Of a stretch of DNA of 13,569 bases, positions 1-6,018 are shown one piece after another. The notes under the pieces were generated by a model, which was given only the letters and a program-made list of their open reading frames with translations, was not told the DNA's origin and did no database searches. The position numbers and the translations under genes were made by a program. Every line of letters starts with the position of its first letter. Position 1 is the first letter of the stretch. Origin of the DNA: Methanobrevibacter sp. (GTDB lineage Archaea; Methanobacteriota; Methanobacteria; Methanobacteriales; Methanobacteriaceae); contig JAGCLR010000177.1 of the NCBI GenBank assembly GCA_017646885.1, positions 1 to 13,569 on the forward strand, read 5' to 3'.

Positions 1-971
1 TCTCTTCTCTCTGTGTTGAATAATTCATCAATATAAGGCCTCATGGCGACTACAGGAACATTCTCTCCATTGTATTTCGCAACACATTTGGAGTCCCAAA
101 TTGTAAACCAATCCTCGCGCCTATGAGTGTATTTAACAATTATCTCTGGGCGCGCCAATCTTCCCTTATAGACAAGAGAAGTATCAGTTATTATTTCATT
201 TGTAAAGGTGGATGCAGTAGGCATTAATATATCTGCAATAGTTCCTTTCCTTCTTGCTTTGTATGCTTCAGAAGGCTCTATGTATTCAATAACACATCTT
301 TTCTTCTTCAGGAAGTAGCGACCAAACTGCTCAGGCAGGAAATTAAACGCGCAAAGGATGTCTGAGGCCTCTTCTAAGGTATTCCCAATACAAATTACCC
401 TGACTCGCTGTTTCGTGCTTCTAACGAGGTTTTCTAGCTGGTTAGTAAAAGCATAAAGAATATCAAAAGAGCGCTTTTCGTTCTTTTCTCTGTTCATTTC
501 ATCAAGACAGATATTGTAATACATATTAGGATCCTTTAAAAAATCCTTATCAAATAGGCCAGAGCCTTTATCGTTATAGAAAGTTGAAAGCGCTAAGACT
601 CTTGCCATTAGTTCCTTCTTTACAATCTTTCCATCATCATCCCTTTTTAAGACCTCATAAACCCCATCTCCAATAGTTTCTAAGTCAAGATTGTATTTTC
701 TCCTTAAATCAGGATCAATGAGCTTCTCCGCGTTATTTTTTAAAAGCTTCATTTGTGAAGCATCAGTTAAGCGCAGCCAATAAAACGGGCGCTTATATTT
801 TCGCCATTGGCGGCAGAAAAAATCAGTTGTTGCATAGCTTTTTCCTGCTTCTCTTCCACCTAGCAACATATAAAAGATAGCCCAAGAATTGCCTAATAGG
901 CTTCTCAGGCTATACCATTCTGATATTTGCTTTTTTTGTTTTTTCCTTAATTCAGTTATATGGTTTTTCAT
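1..971 (-). CDS. phi29 gp16-like DNA packaging ATPase (3' end beyond window)
   Basis: This would be the motor ATPase that pumps the genome into the prohead. The frame is open from the ATG at 971 to the window edge (323 residues seen). A Walker A motif GGREAGKS lies at residues 38-45. A Walker B stretch YYNICLDE (151-158) is followed by MNREK, closely matching phi29 gp16 (IVFDEFIREK). A sensor-like segment VRVICIGN at 190-197 resembles gp16 VRCICLSN and is followed by the FNFLPEQFGRYF region (gp16 FNLVPDVNKRF). The C-terminal part still aligns in style to the gp16 nuclease-like domain, but roughly the last 50-60 residues expected from gp16 are missing. The start overlaps the stop of the preceding gene (ATGA), so translation is coupled. 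In phi29 this gene is on the late strand; here it ends the early/replication operon. The family call is from recognised motifs, not from a search. Confidence 0.9.
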   Translation of the reverse strand, partial: MKNHITELRKKQKKQISEWYSLRSLLGNSWAIFYMLLGGREAGKSYATTDFFCRQWRKYKRPFYWLRLTDASQMKLLKNNAEKLIDPDLRRKYNLDLETIGDGVYEVLKRDDDGKIVKKELMARVLALSTFYNDKGSGLFDKDFLKDPNMYYNICLDEMNREKNEKRSFDILYAFTNQLENLVRSTKQRVRVICIGNTLEEASDILCAFNFLPEQFGRYFLKKKRCVIEYIEPSEAYKARRKGTIADILMPTASTFTNEIITDTSLVYKGRLARPEIIVKYTHRREDWFTIWDSKCVAKYNGENVPVVAMRPYIDELFNTERR

Positions 972-1501
972 TTGACATCCTTATACTTTTCTGGATCAGA
1001 GCCAAACATAGTTATTGCAATTTCAGCGCGGACTCGGGCTTTAGAATAGCCCTTATCAAAGAGATCACTTCTATAATCAGTAATTAAGTCCCAAATTTGG
1101 ACATCTTCTCTAAGCCAATCGCCCTGTCTTATCTTCATAATCATATCATTGATATTTGAAGTGTCATACTCAAGACCATATTTCTCTTTATTTTGCTCTA
1201 AGAAGTCAAATATGGCATAAGCGCTTTTTTCTGAAAGCTCATAAGCTTGCATGGAAACAATAGCTTCATTAATGTTGCCAACTGACCTTCTTTCTCCAGA
1301 CTTAACTTCCTTTTTTCTATCGTTAAGAGTGGCCTGATACATTTCTTTATATTCAGTTTTACTTAACATTTGTTGATCATACATTGAATAGCCTTTTTTG
1401 GCTAACATAGTTTCTCTTTTTTGATATGCCTTTTTATAAGCTGCATATCTTTTACCAACGCGGAAGGACTCCCTTCTAGCTTTAGACCACTTTTTCGCCA
1501 T
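968..1501 (-). CDS. basic 177-aa protein, terminal-protein candidate
   Basis: Function is not recognised with certainty. The N-terminal 40 residues are strongly basic and tyrosine-rich (KKWSKARRES, RYAAYKKAYQK). The rest is predicted mostly helical with scattered acidic residues and no cysteines, signal peptide or membrane segment. It starts inside the end of the polymerase-like gene (20-nt overlap), with an AGGAGGG ribosome site 11 nt upstream, and overlaps the ATPase start by ATGA. A basic helical protein between a family-B polymerase and the packaging ATPase is where a genome-linked terminal protein or a DNA-end recognition/packaging adaptor would be expected. In phi29, however, the terminal protein gene precedes the polymerase. 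Either role is inference; a small-terminase-like adaptor is the main alternative. Confidence 0.85.
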   Translation of the reverse strand: MAKKWSKARRESFRVGKRYAAYKKAYQKRETMLAKKGYSMYDQQMLSKTEYKEMYQATLNDRKKEVKSGERRSVGNINEAIVSMQAYELSEKSAYAIFDFLEQNKEKYGLEYDTSNINDMIMKIRQGDWLREDVQIWDLITDYRSDLFDKGYSKARVRAEIAITMFGSDPEKYKDVK

Positions 1502-2513
1502 TTAAAGAAATTCCCTCCTTTTCATCAAAAGTAAACAGCTGTAATTTTGCCTTTTCTGTATAAATGTCGCCCCACTGCCAATCATTTTTTACATCATTGG
1601 CAATACCTCTTATTACAGGGTAATAAATCCCATTTTCAATAAATTCATAAGCGCCATCAGATTTCATGCGGAATTGGCAATTAATGCGATCATTATGCCA
1701 ATCTCCCATCTTTTCGCCTTCTCCCTTTCCATGATAGACAGGGCCGCGATACCAGATGCCATCTGTATTAAATGATATAACAAGTCTGCCGCTTTTATCT
1801 AGTCTCTTTGCTAGTTCGCGGACTCTATTATTATTATCTTTAATAGCATCTCTTGACAAGTGCGCCCACCTAGCGGAACACCCTCCAAGAGATTGCATAA
1901 AGCCAATAGAGAAATTTAATATATTTTTGCACATGTTTTCTTCATTTCTTTTTTTATAAATTTCTTCTAAAGTCTTTCTAAACTCTGGATGAGTGTTAGC
2001 TAGTCCGGCTGGGTATGAGCTATGAAAGTCAATATGATTGACTCCTTCATATAAGACATCATACATCCATTTTCTTGCCGCGCCAATTAAAGGCTTTTCA
2101 ATGTCCTTTTTAACTTCTTCTCCGTTCTCTATAGCATATTTTTCTAAATCTATGCCATCTTTAAGAAGCAGTTTTTTAAACTCTGAAAAAGCTTTCCGCC
2201 CCGACATCCCTTCAGGGGGCTTTGTTCTGAATTGGATGCGCCAAGCGCGGCCTTCCATTATGACAGTCATTTCAACGCAATAGCGATTAGTCCGCACATC
2301 CCACGCGGGCAATCTGCATTTAGCGCCTGTCTTTATAGCCCCGCTCTTTGTTCTGACAATTTTGTTAAGATTTTGAGATTTTACCCATAAATAAATCTTG
2401 TTAAAATCTTTAGCGCCTTTTTGAGTTATGTCAAACACAGAGACAGGGATTAGAAGTTGATTAATATTGAGTGAAGAAGGAGCTGACTTTAATTTTTTTA
2501 GTTCCTTAATCAT
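1482..2513 (-). CDS. minimal family-B DNA polymerase-like protein (palm/thumb only)
   Basis: A 343-aa protein in which three polymerase motifs of the phi29 polymerase type are readable. Motif A is IDFHSSYP (161-168, D162). Motif B is KNILNFSIG (196-204), matching the K-x3-N-x3-G pattern. Motif C is SFNTDG (247-252). After motif C, MGDWHNDRINCQFRMK and VIRGIAND resemble phi29 LGYWAHESTFKRAK and VKCAGMTD, ending in a thumb-like tail. The usual N-terminal 3'-5' exonuclease is absent (phi29 polymerase is about 575 aa), and only about 30 residues separate motifs A and B, so the TPR1 insertion is missing. The first motif-C aspartate (phi29 D456) is Asn249, and the KxY lysine is not conserved. The two main metal-binding aspartates (D162, D251) remain. 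It could be a divergent active enzyme or an inactivated one. It follows the ERF gene after a 12-nt gap with an AGAGGT ribosome site. Confidence 0.75.
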   Translation of the reverse strand: MIKELKKLKSAPSSLNINQLLIPVSVFDITQKGAKDFNKIYLWVKSQNLNKIVRTKSGAIKTGAKCRLPAWDVRTNRYCVEMTVIMEGRAWRIQFRTKPPEGMSGRKAFSEFKKLLLKDGIDLEKYAIENGEEVKKDIEKPLIGAARKWMYDVLYEGVNHIDFHSSYPAGLANTHPEFRKTLEEIYKKRNEENMCKNILNFSIGFMQSLGGCSARWAHLSRDAIKDNNNRVRELAKRLDKSGRLVISFNTDGIWYRGPVYHGKGEGEKMGDWHNDRINCQFRMKSDGAYEFIENGIYYPVIRGIANDVKNDWQWGDIYTEKAKLQLFTFDEKEGISLNGEKVV

Positions 2514-2525
2514 AACAATTACCTC

Positions 2526-3215
2526 TTAAAACGGAAGATCATCCTCTTGCGCTTTAAGTTCATCAATTATCTTTCTGGCTAACTCCATAGGGATTTTGTC
2601 GCTAGATGGGTAATAGCCATATTTTTTCTTAAATTTTTCATCAGAGACATCTAATTTCTTTACAAGTCCAATTATATAACCTGACATTTTTTCAGTTATT
2701 AAGATGCCTTCTTCTTTGGGCTTTTTGCTGCCGCCTTTTTTAGATCCTTTTTCTTCTTTTTCTGGATTAGTCTCTATTGGATGAGACTCTGTAGCATCTG
2801 GATCATCAGAATAAGTTATTCTAAATTTCTTTAATAAAGCATATTTAACAGCATAAGTATAAGCTTTGCCTGCCGCTTTATCGCCATCATCAATTCCCAT
2901 TCCTGTTGCCTCACAGAAAGCGATTGACTCTTTATAGCCTTCAATAAAGAAATCAAGTCTAACAACACAAGTTGCGATAAAAACAAGTTTTCCCGCCACT
3001 TCTTTGATTTCTAAATGATTTTCCTTAACTGTAATAGAATAATCAATATGATAGCTATTTAAAGCCTCATTAATTGTTTTTAGAATATTTGCTTCAGAGA
3101 TTGCTCTAAAGTTTTTGCCAACAGGACTCTTTAATAAATCCGGTTGAAAATTTAATTTTTGAATTTCTTTGCAAAAGTTGCAAAAATCGTAGAAATAATC
3201 CTCGTATGCGGCCAT
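2526..3215 (-). CDS. erf: ERF-family single-strand annealing protein with SSB-like C-terminal tail
   Basis: ERF proteins bind single-stranded DNA and anneal complementary strands in phage recombination and replication. The family signature is clear at residues 105-127: GMGIDDGDKAAGKAYTYA followed by VKYAL, then KKFRITYSDDPDA. Residues 148-170 are a Lys/Glu/Ser-rich flexible linker, followed by a helical segment (173-222) and the terminal EDDLPF. That last motif is the acidic hydrophobic tip typical of bacterial SSB, used to dock replication and repair proteins. The start is placed at the ATG at 3215 (MAAYEDYF, 229 aa) because GGGAGG sits 7 nt upstream and the preceding gene stops one base before it. 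An upstream in-frame ATG at 3248 has poorer spacing. The ERF call is secure from motif; the SSB-tip function is inference. Confidence 0.9.
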   Translation of the reverse strand: MAAYEDYFYDFCNFCKEIQKLNFQPDLLKSPVGKNFRAISEANILKTINEALNSYHIDYSITVKENHLEIKEVAGKLVFIATCVVRLDFFIEGYKESIAFCEATGMGIDDGDKAAGKAYTYAVKYALLKKFRITYSDDPDATESHPIETNPEKEEKGSKKGGSKKPKEEGILITEKMSGYIIGLVKKLDVSDEKFKKKYGYYPSSDKIPMELARKIIDELKAQEDDLPF

Positions 3216-3216
3216 T

Positions 3217-3387
3217 TTATTTTCCTCCCATTCTCCTGAGTATTTCATACCTCATTAATTCTTCATCCTTACAGAGCCTTCTATATGCTCTTCCGCCTTG
3301 GTCAACAGTGCATAATTTATTATTTATATCAACATAGTGTTTTAATAAACTATCATCCGTTAAAATAGAAATCAATTTAAGATCCAT
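3217..3387 (-). CDS. small 56-aa early protein, unknown
   Basis: A 56-residue protein (MDLKLISILT..., ending RRMGGK), charged and helical, with one cysteine pair and no membrane segment or recognised domain. The start is the ATG at 3387, which overlaps the previous stop as TAATG and has GGAGG 8 nt upstream. An in-frame upstream start at 3402 would begin inside that ribosome site. Its last codons encode the GGAGG that serves the ERF gene, so the two are translationally linked. Its position between a putative regulator and the ERF protein suggests a replication or recombination accessory role, but nothing in the sequence shows it. Confidence 0.75.
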   Translation of the reverse strand: MDLKLISILTDDSLLKHYVDINNKLCTVDQGGRAYRRLCKDEELMRYEILRRMGGK

Positions 3388-3629
3388 TAAGGTTTCCTCC
3401 AAAATAAATCATAATCATACTTGCCATCTTCTAAACTGTCATTTAAAAGATTGTATAGTCTGACAAAAGCTTCAGGATTTTTAGTTGCATATTTTAAGCC
3501 TAAAATTCTGTAAAATCTTTGTCTTGTAATTCCTGCTTTAGTGCAAAAATTTTTCACAGTTTCAAAATGAAACATAACAGTTGTTATAAATCTTCTCTTT
3601 TGAATTTGATAAACTCTTTTACTTTCCAT
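3387..3629 (-). CDS. small helix-turn-helix DNA-binding protein (putative operon regulator)
   Basis: An 80-aa basic protein. Residues 24-44 (TVKNFCTKAGITRQRFYRILG) read as a helix-turn-helix, with the turn at AGIT and recognition helix RQRFYRIL, followed by an amphipathic helix (PEAFVRLYNLLN). It ends TAATG, overlapping the next gene. I chose the ATG at 3629 (AAAGGA 5 nt upstream) rather than the in-frame GTG at 3650, which lies inside the end of the preceding gene. A small early HTH protein in a phi29-type genome could play the part of p4 or a Cro-like repressor. A candidate target is the shared 18-bp dyad at 4048-4065 and 13355-13372. DNA binding is inferred from pattern only. Confidence 0.8.
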   Translation of the reverse strand: MESKRVYQIQKRRFITTVMFHFETVKNFCTKAGITRQRFYRILGLKYATKNPEAFVRLYNLLNDSLEDGKYDYDLFWRKP

Positions 3630-3642
3630 ATTTTTCCTTTCT

Positions 3643-4014
3643 TTATTCACTGTATTTTTTCTTTAATCCAACATAAATTGCTGGTGGAACAGGAAGCTCT
3701 TTTTCTAAGGGCCTCCAGATATGCAGACAATGCTCTAATTGAGAAATATAATCCTTTTTAGCTGGATGATATTCAACACAAGCTTCATCATCCTTAAAAA
3801 ACATTTCTTTCATTTTACACATGAAATCCCAAGAAGGAGTTTTGTCATTTTTTACAGGATTGATTGAAAAATGCTCCCATCCTCCTCCCCAAGACAAAAT
3901 AATTGAATAAACTCTTCTGTCTATTGGATCAGTCCAGAAAGCAAAAAAGCCATCATCCGCTAAAGTGTCAATTCTTAAATTAGGAATTTTCCTAATTTCT
4001 TCTAAAGTTTTCAT
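3643..4014 (-). CDS. DUF7694-like small phage protein
   Basis: A 123-aa protein, first gene of the left operon. The central and C-terminal segment (HFSINPVKNDKTPSWDFMC, KEMFFKDDEACVEYHPAKKD, CLHIWRPLEKELPVPP) matches my memory of a widespread phage family of unknown function (DUF7694), with the aromatic-rich WEHFSI, the YHP and the CLHIWRP motifs intact. The domain number is recalled, not searched. The start is placed at the ATG at 4014, because AGGAGGT sits 7 nt upstream and the predicted transcript begins only about 14 nt before it. An in-frame extension to 4032 would run into the promoter. No catalytic residues can be assigned. Confidence 0.85.
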   Translation of the reverse strand: MKTLEEIRKIPNLRIDTLADDGFFAFWTDPIDRRVYSIILSWGGGWEHFSINPVKNDKTPSWDFMCKMKEMFFKDDEACVEYHPAKKDYISQLEHCLHIWRPLEKELPVPPAIYVGLKKKYSE

Positions 4015-4031
4015 TAAAATTACCTCCTGCA

Positions 4032-4063
4032 ATTATATTAACAAAAGTGTTGTCAAGTGTCAA
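4032..4063 (-). promoter_or_regulatory. early promoter of the left operon
   Basis: On the minus strand a consensus -35 TTGACA (4063-4058) is followed after 17 nt by TAATAT (4040-4035). A perfect TATAAT overlaps it at 4037-4032, but at 20-nt spacing. The expected start is near 4028, at the first base of the AGGAGGT ribosome site, so the leader would be only about 14 nt. A second TTGACA is stepped 7 nt downstream of the first. An A+T-rich tract upstream (4071-4099) could act as an UP element. Confidence 0.7.
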
Positions 4064-4065
4064 CT
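4048..4065. promoter_or_regulatory. operator-like dyad over the left -35 box
   Basis: Plus strand TGTTGTCA AG TGTCAACT is an 18-bp imperfect dyad with 6 of 8 positions paired. It contains the -35 box of the left promoter. A near-identical dyad sits in the same place over the -35 box of the right operon (13355-13372). Occlusion by a dimeric regulator is the simplest reading. The regulator is not shown by the sequence; the HTH protein at 3387-3629 is a candidate. Confidence 0.55.
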
Positions 4066-4072
4066 CTTTTCA

Positions 4073-4099
4073 AATAATTATATTTTTTTTATAATTATT
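4073..4099. repeat. A+T-only perfect inverted repeat in the divergent control region
   Basis: AATAATTATA (4073-4082) and TATAATTATT (4090-4099) are exact reverse complements around seven T residues. The palindrome lies between the left promoter and the candidate late promoters. It could be an UP element, a bend or melting site, or a binding site analogous to the p4 site between divergent phi29 promoters A2 and A3. No T-run follows a G+C stem, so it is not a typical terminator. Confidence 0.6.
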
Positions 4100-4140
4100 A
4101 TTGAGATTTCGTATCTCTATCAGAGGACTCATCATATATC

Positions 4141-4149
4141 TGTTAAAAT
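4141..4149 (+). promoter_or_regulatory. candidate late promoter (extended -10)
   Basis: TGtTAAAAT is an extended -10 element (TG-N-TAAAAT) with no good -35 box 17 nt upstream. Initiation would fall near 4156, immediately before the hairpin at 4157-4182, giving a structured leader of about 110 nt for the late operon. This is a candidate only; phi29-type late promoters often lack a -35 box and need an activator. Confidence 0.4.
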
Positions 4150-4156
4150 CAATATT

Positions 4157-4182
4157 CAGGAGTCAGGCCGAAGAGGTCCCTG
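4157..4182 (+). promoter_or_regulatory. structured leader hairpin of the late operon
   Basis: CAGG (4157-4160) pairs with CCTG (4179-4182). After a five-base bulge, GGCC (4166-4169) pairs with GGTC (4175-4178, one G-U) around the loop GAAGA. A second small stem, CTGT/ACAG (4190-4193 with 4200-4203), follows. The tract is richer in G+C than its surroundings and noncoding. It may be an mRNA leader or a structured small RNA; a packaging-RNA role is speculative. Confidence 0.4.
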
Positions 4183-4217
4183 TTATTGACTGTGGATGAA
4201 CAGCAGATTAGCACATG

Positions 4218-4246
4218 TTGAGGATCCCCCAAGATATTTATAAAAA
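4218..4246 (+). promoter_or_regulatory. alternative late promoter next to the scaffold gene
   Basis: TTGAGG (4218-4223) is followed after 15 nt by TATAAA (4239-4244), or after 17 nt by TAAAAA (4241-4246). Initiation near 4252 would place the start just before AGGAGG, the same compact layout as the left operon promoter. It competes with the extended -10 at 4141 as the late promoter; both could be used. Confidence 0.35.
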
Positions 4247-4267
4247 CTTTTAAAAGGAGGTAATTTT

Positions 4268-4798
4268 ATGTTGTTAAAAGTTTTGAAATATTTATACCCA
4301 TTTTCTTTAGTTGGTGGGGATGAAGATAATCCACCAGCTCCAAATCCTGATGATCCAGCGCCAATTCCAAGTCCGGATGAAGTGCTAGACATAAAAAACA
4401 ACTATGTCCCTAAAAAGGACTATGAAAAATTAGAAGGAGACTACAGAAAAGTTGTGGACTCCATTCTAAACGGTGGCGAGCTTCCTGCCAATCCCAACGG
4501 GGAAGAAGCTCCTGACATGGCCCAATTAAGAAAAGAGCTTTATGATCCCAATAACTCTTTAAGCAATTTGGACTATGTTAAGAAAACTCTTCAACTGAGA
4601 GAAGCCTATATTCAAGAGACAGGAAAAGATCCTTTCTTGCCAACGGGCATTAATGGAGATCCTTTCAAAAACGATCAAGAGAAGTTAGCGGCTGAACAAT
4701 CTGCTGCAAAAGTTGCTAAAGTATTGCAAGAAGCAGTTGATGAAGCTAACGGAGATCCAGAGACTTTTGATATAATTCTTTCAAAGCTAATTAAATAA
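4268..4798 (+). CDS. acidic scaffold-like protein
   Basis: A 176-aa acidic protein placed immediately before the major capsid gene, the position of scaffold gp7 in phi29. A Pro/Asp-rich N-terminal segment (DEDNPPAPNPDDPAPIPSPD, residues about 18-37) is followed by charged helices (KKDYEKLEGDYRKVVDSIL, QLREAYIQETG) and an Ala/Lys/Glu C-terminal helix. This composition is typical of phage scaffolding proteins, which direct shell assembly and leave the prohead. A strong AGGAGG lies 8 nt before the ATG. The Shine-Dalgarno/start block (4255-4268) is a 14-nt inverted copy of that of the divergent gene at 4014. The scaffold role is inferred from position and composition; no conserved family motif was recognised. 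Confidence 0.85.
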   Translation: MLLKVLKYLYPFSLVGGDEDNPPAPNPDDPAPIPSPDEVLDIKNNYVPKKDYEKLEGDYRKVVDSILNGGELPANPNGEEAPDMAQLRKELYDPNNSLSNLDYVKKTLQLREAYIQETGKDPFLPTGINGDPFKNDQEKLAAEQSAAKVAKVLQEAVDEANGDPETFDIILSKLIK

Positions 4799-4824
4799 TT
4801 GGGATTAGAAAGAAGGAAAATTTT

Positions 4825-5919
4825 ATGCCAGCTTTTTCAGGCCAACTTCGTGCTAATGAGATTTATGCAACTCTCTTTAACATGATTATTTCTCAAGAAG
4901 TTTTTGGCGATAATATTTCCGGCACATTTAGCTCTTTAGTTGACAAAAGCAGAGTTGATGGCGGCCTTTATGGCGACTCAAAACTCTTCTATTCTGCTGA
5001 TGTTTTAAAATCAAGAGCATGGGGCGGAGATACAGAAGCCACTAACTTACTCCAAATTGAAAGACCAAAGGATCCAGAAACACAAGAAGTAGTCTTAGAT
5101 GTTTTTAGACAAATTGGCCTTACCGTTGATGAATACCTCTCTAAGAGAGCATGGATGGGCGAAGGTGCTTTCGCTAAATTCAACTCTGTTATGTTAGGTA
5201 TGATCCGCGAGACAAAAAGAGTCTATGACTCCACAACATTTAATGCTTATGTCGGAACAGCAGTTTCCGCAGCGGCAATTAACACAATTCAAGTTTCCCC
5301 AACTTTAGGCACAGATACTTCTTCTGCTGACTTAGAAGGCGCAGCTAGAATTGAAGCTTCAGCAATCGCTCAAACAATCGCTGATTTATTTATTGACTTA
5401 AAAGATGTTTCCAGAGAATACAATGACTATGGACATTTAAGATCTTATGACTTAGAAGATTTAGTTGTTGTTTGGAACTCCAAATGGGTTAACAAAATCA
5501 GAAAAGTTGATTTACCAACTATGTTCCACAATGAAGGCTTAGTTGATCGCTTAGCTGAAGAAATCTTACCAGCCAGATATTTTGGCGACATTCTCGCAGC
5601 ATCTCACACAGTTGCTGCTGGTGAAGATTACAGAGCTTTAGAAGAACAAGACATCACTGTTAGCGGACAAGTTTATCACTTATTTGCAGGCGATAAATTC
5701 CCTGTCGGTGCCGCCTTAGTTGCTGGACAAGCTTACCAAGTCAATGGCGACATTATTTGTAAAGTTATGCACAAGCGCTCTGTTCCATTTATGTCCGCTT
5801 TTGAAGCTTCAACAGCTTTCTTCAACGCTCGTTCCCTTACAACAAATCATTATTTGACATGGGGACACAACACGATTGAATATTTGAAGAATTATCCATT
5901 TATTACAATCACAATGTAA
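4825..5919 (+). CDS. major capsid protein
   Basis: A 364-aa protein following the scaffold gene, with AAGGAAA as ribosome site. It is taken as the phi29 gp8-like (HK97-fold) shell protein from order and from features of that group: an N-terminal arm (FSGQLRANEIYATLFNMIIS), a charged long-helix region (residues about 100-140, VDEYLSKRAWMGEGAFAKF), and a β-rich C-terminus with HYLTWGHNTIEYLKNYPFIT, reminiscent of the gp8 WNYYYHVWQTLSVSRF region. It is shorter than gp8 (448 aa) because no C-terminal Ig-like (BIG2) domain follows. The gene uses more C-ending codons than its neighbours, as highly expressed genes often do. A hairpin cluster and a 99-nt gap separate it from the tail genes, which may reduce downstream expression. 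Confidence 0.85.
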   Translation: MPAFSGQLRANEIYATLFNMIISQEVFGDNISGTFSSLVDKSRVDGGLYGDSKLFYSADVLKSRAWGGDTEATNLLQIERPKDPETQEVVLDVFRQIGLTVDEYLSKRAWMGEGAFAKFNSVMLGMIRETKRVYDSTTFNAYVGTAVSAAAINTIQVSPTLGTDTSSADLEGAARIEASAIAQTIADLFIDLKDVSREYNDYGHLRSYDLEDLVVVWNSKWVNKIRKVDLPTMFHNEGLVDRLAEEILPARYFGDILAASHTVAAGEDYRALEEQDITVSGQVYHLFAGDKFPVGAALVAGQAYQVNGDIICKVMHKRSVPFMSAFEASTAFFNARSLTTNHYLTWGHNTIEYLKNYPFITITM

Positions 5920-5924
5920 TTGAC

Positions 5925-5941
5925 ACTTATTTCCCATAAGT
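5925..5941 (+). repeat. small hairpin after the capsid gene
   Basis: ACTTAT and ATAAGT pair perfectly around TTCCC, five nucleotides past the capsid stop codon. No T-run follows. The preceding TTGACACTT (5920-5928) repeats the -35/operator core of the left promoter, but no good -10 box follows at the right spacing. Confidence 0.5.
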
Positions 5942-5959
5942 TTCAATAAATTACCTCAC

Positions 5960-6001
5960 GAGAGAGGGGACTTCTCCTTTTCAAATGGCCGCCCCTCTCT
6001 C
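5960..6001 (+). promoter_or_regulatory. 10-bp intercistronic hairpin between capsid and tail genes
   Basis: GAGAGAGGGG (5960-5969) is exactly complementary to CCCCTCTCTC (5992-6001), with a 22-nt loop. No U-tract follows, so it is not a canonical terminator. An mRNA-stabilising or processing element that sets the capsid-to-tail ratio is likely. The stem ends 7 nt before the GGAGG of the tail knob gene. Confidence 0.65.
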
Positions 6002-6018
6002 CGCCTTTGGAGGACAAT

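Noticed and set aside
1756..2283. Plus-strand frames inside the polymerase-like gene
   Set aside because: They are antisense shadows; the minus-strand frame carries the polymerase motifs.
4107..4135. Hammerhead-like minus-strand sequence (UGAUGAGUCC ... CGAAAU)
   Set aside because: The base before UGAUGA is A instead of the essential C3, stem II contains a mismatch and bulge, and no stem III partner or cleavage triplet is found.
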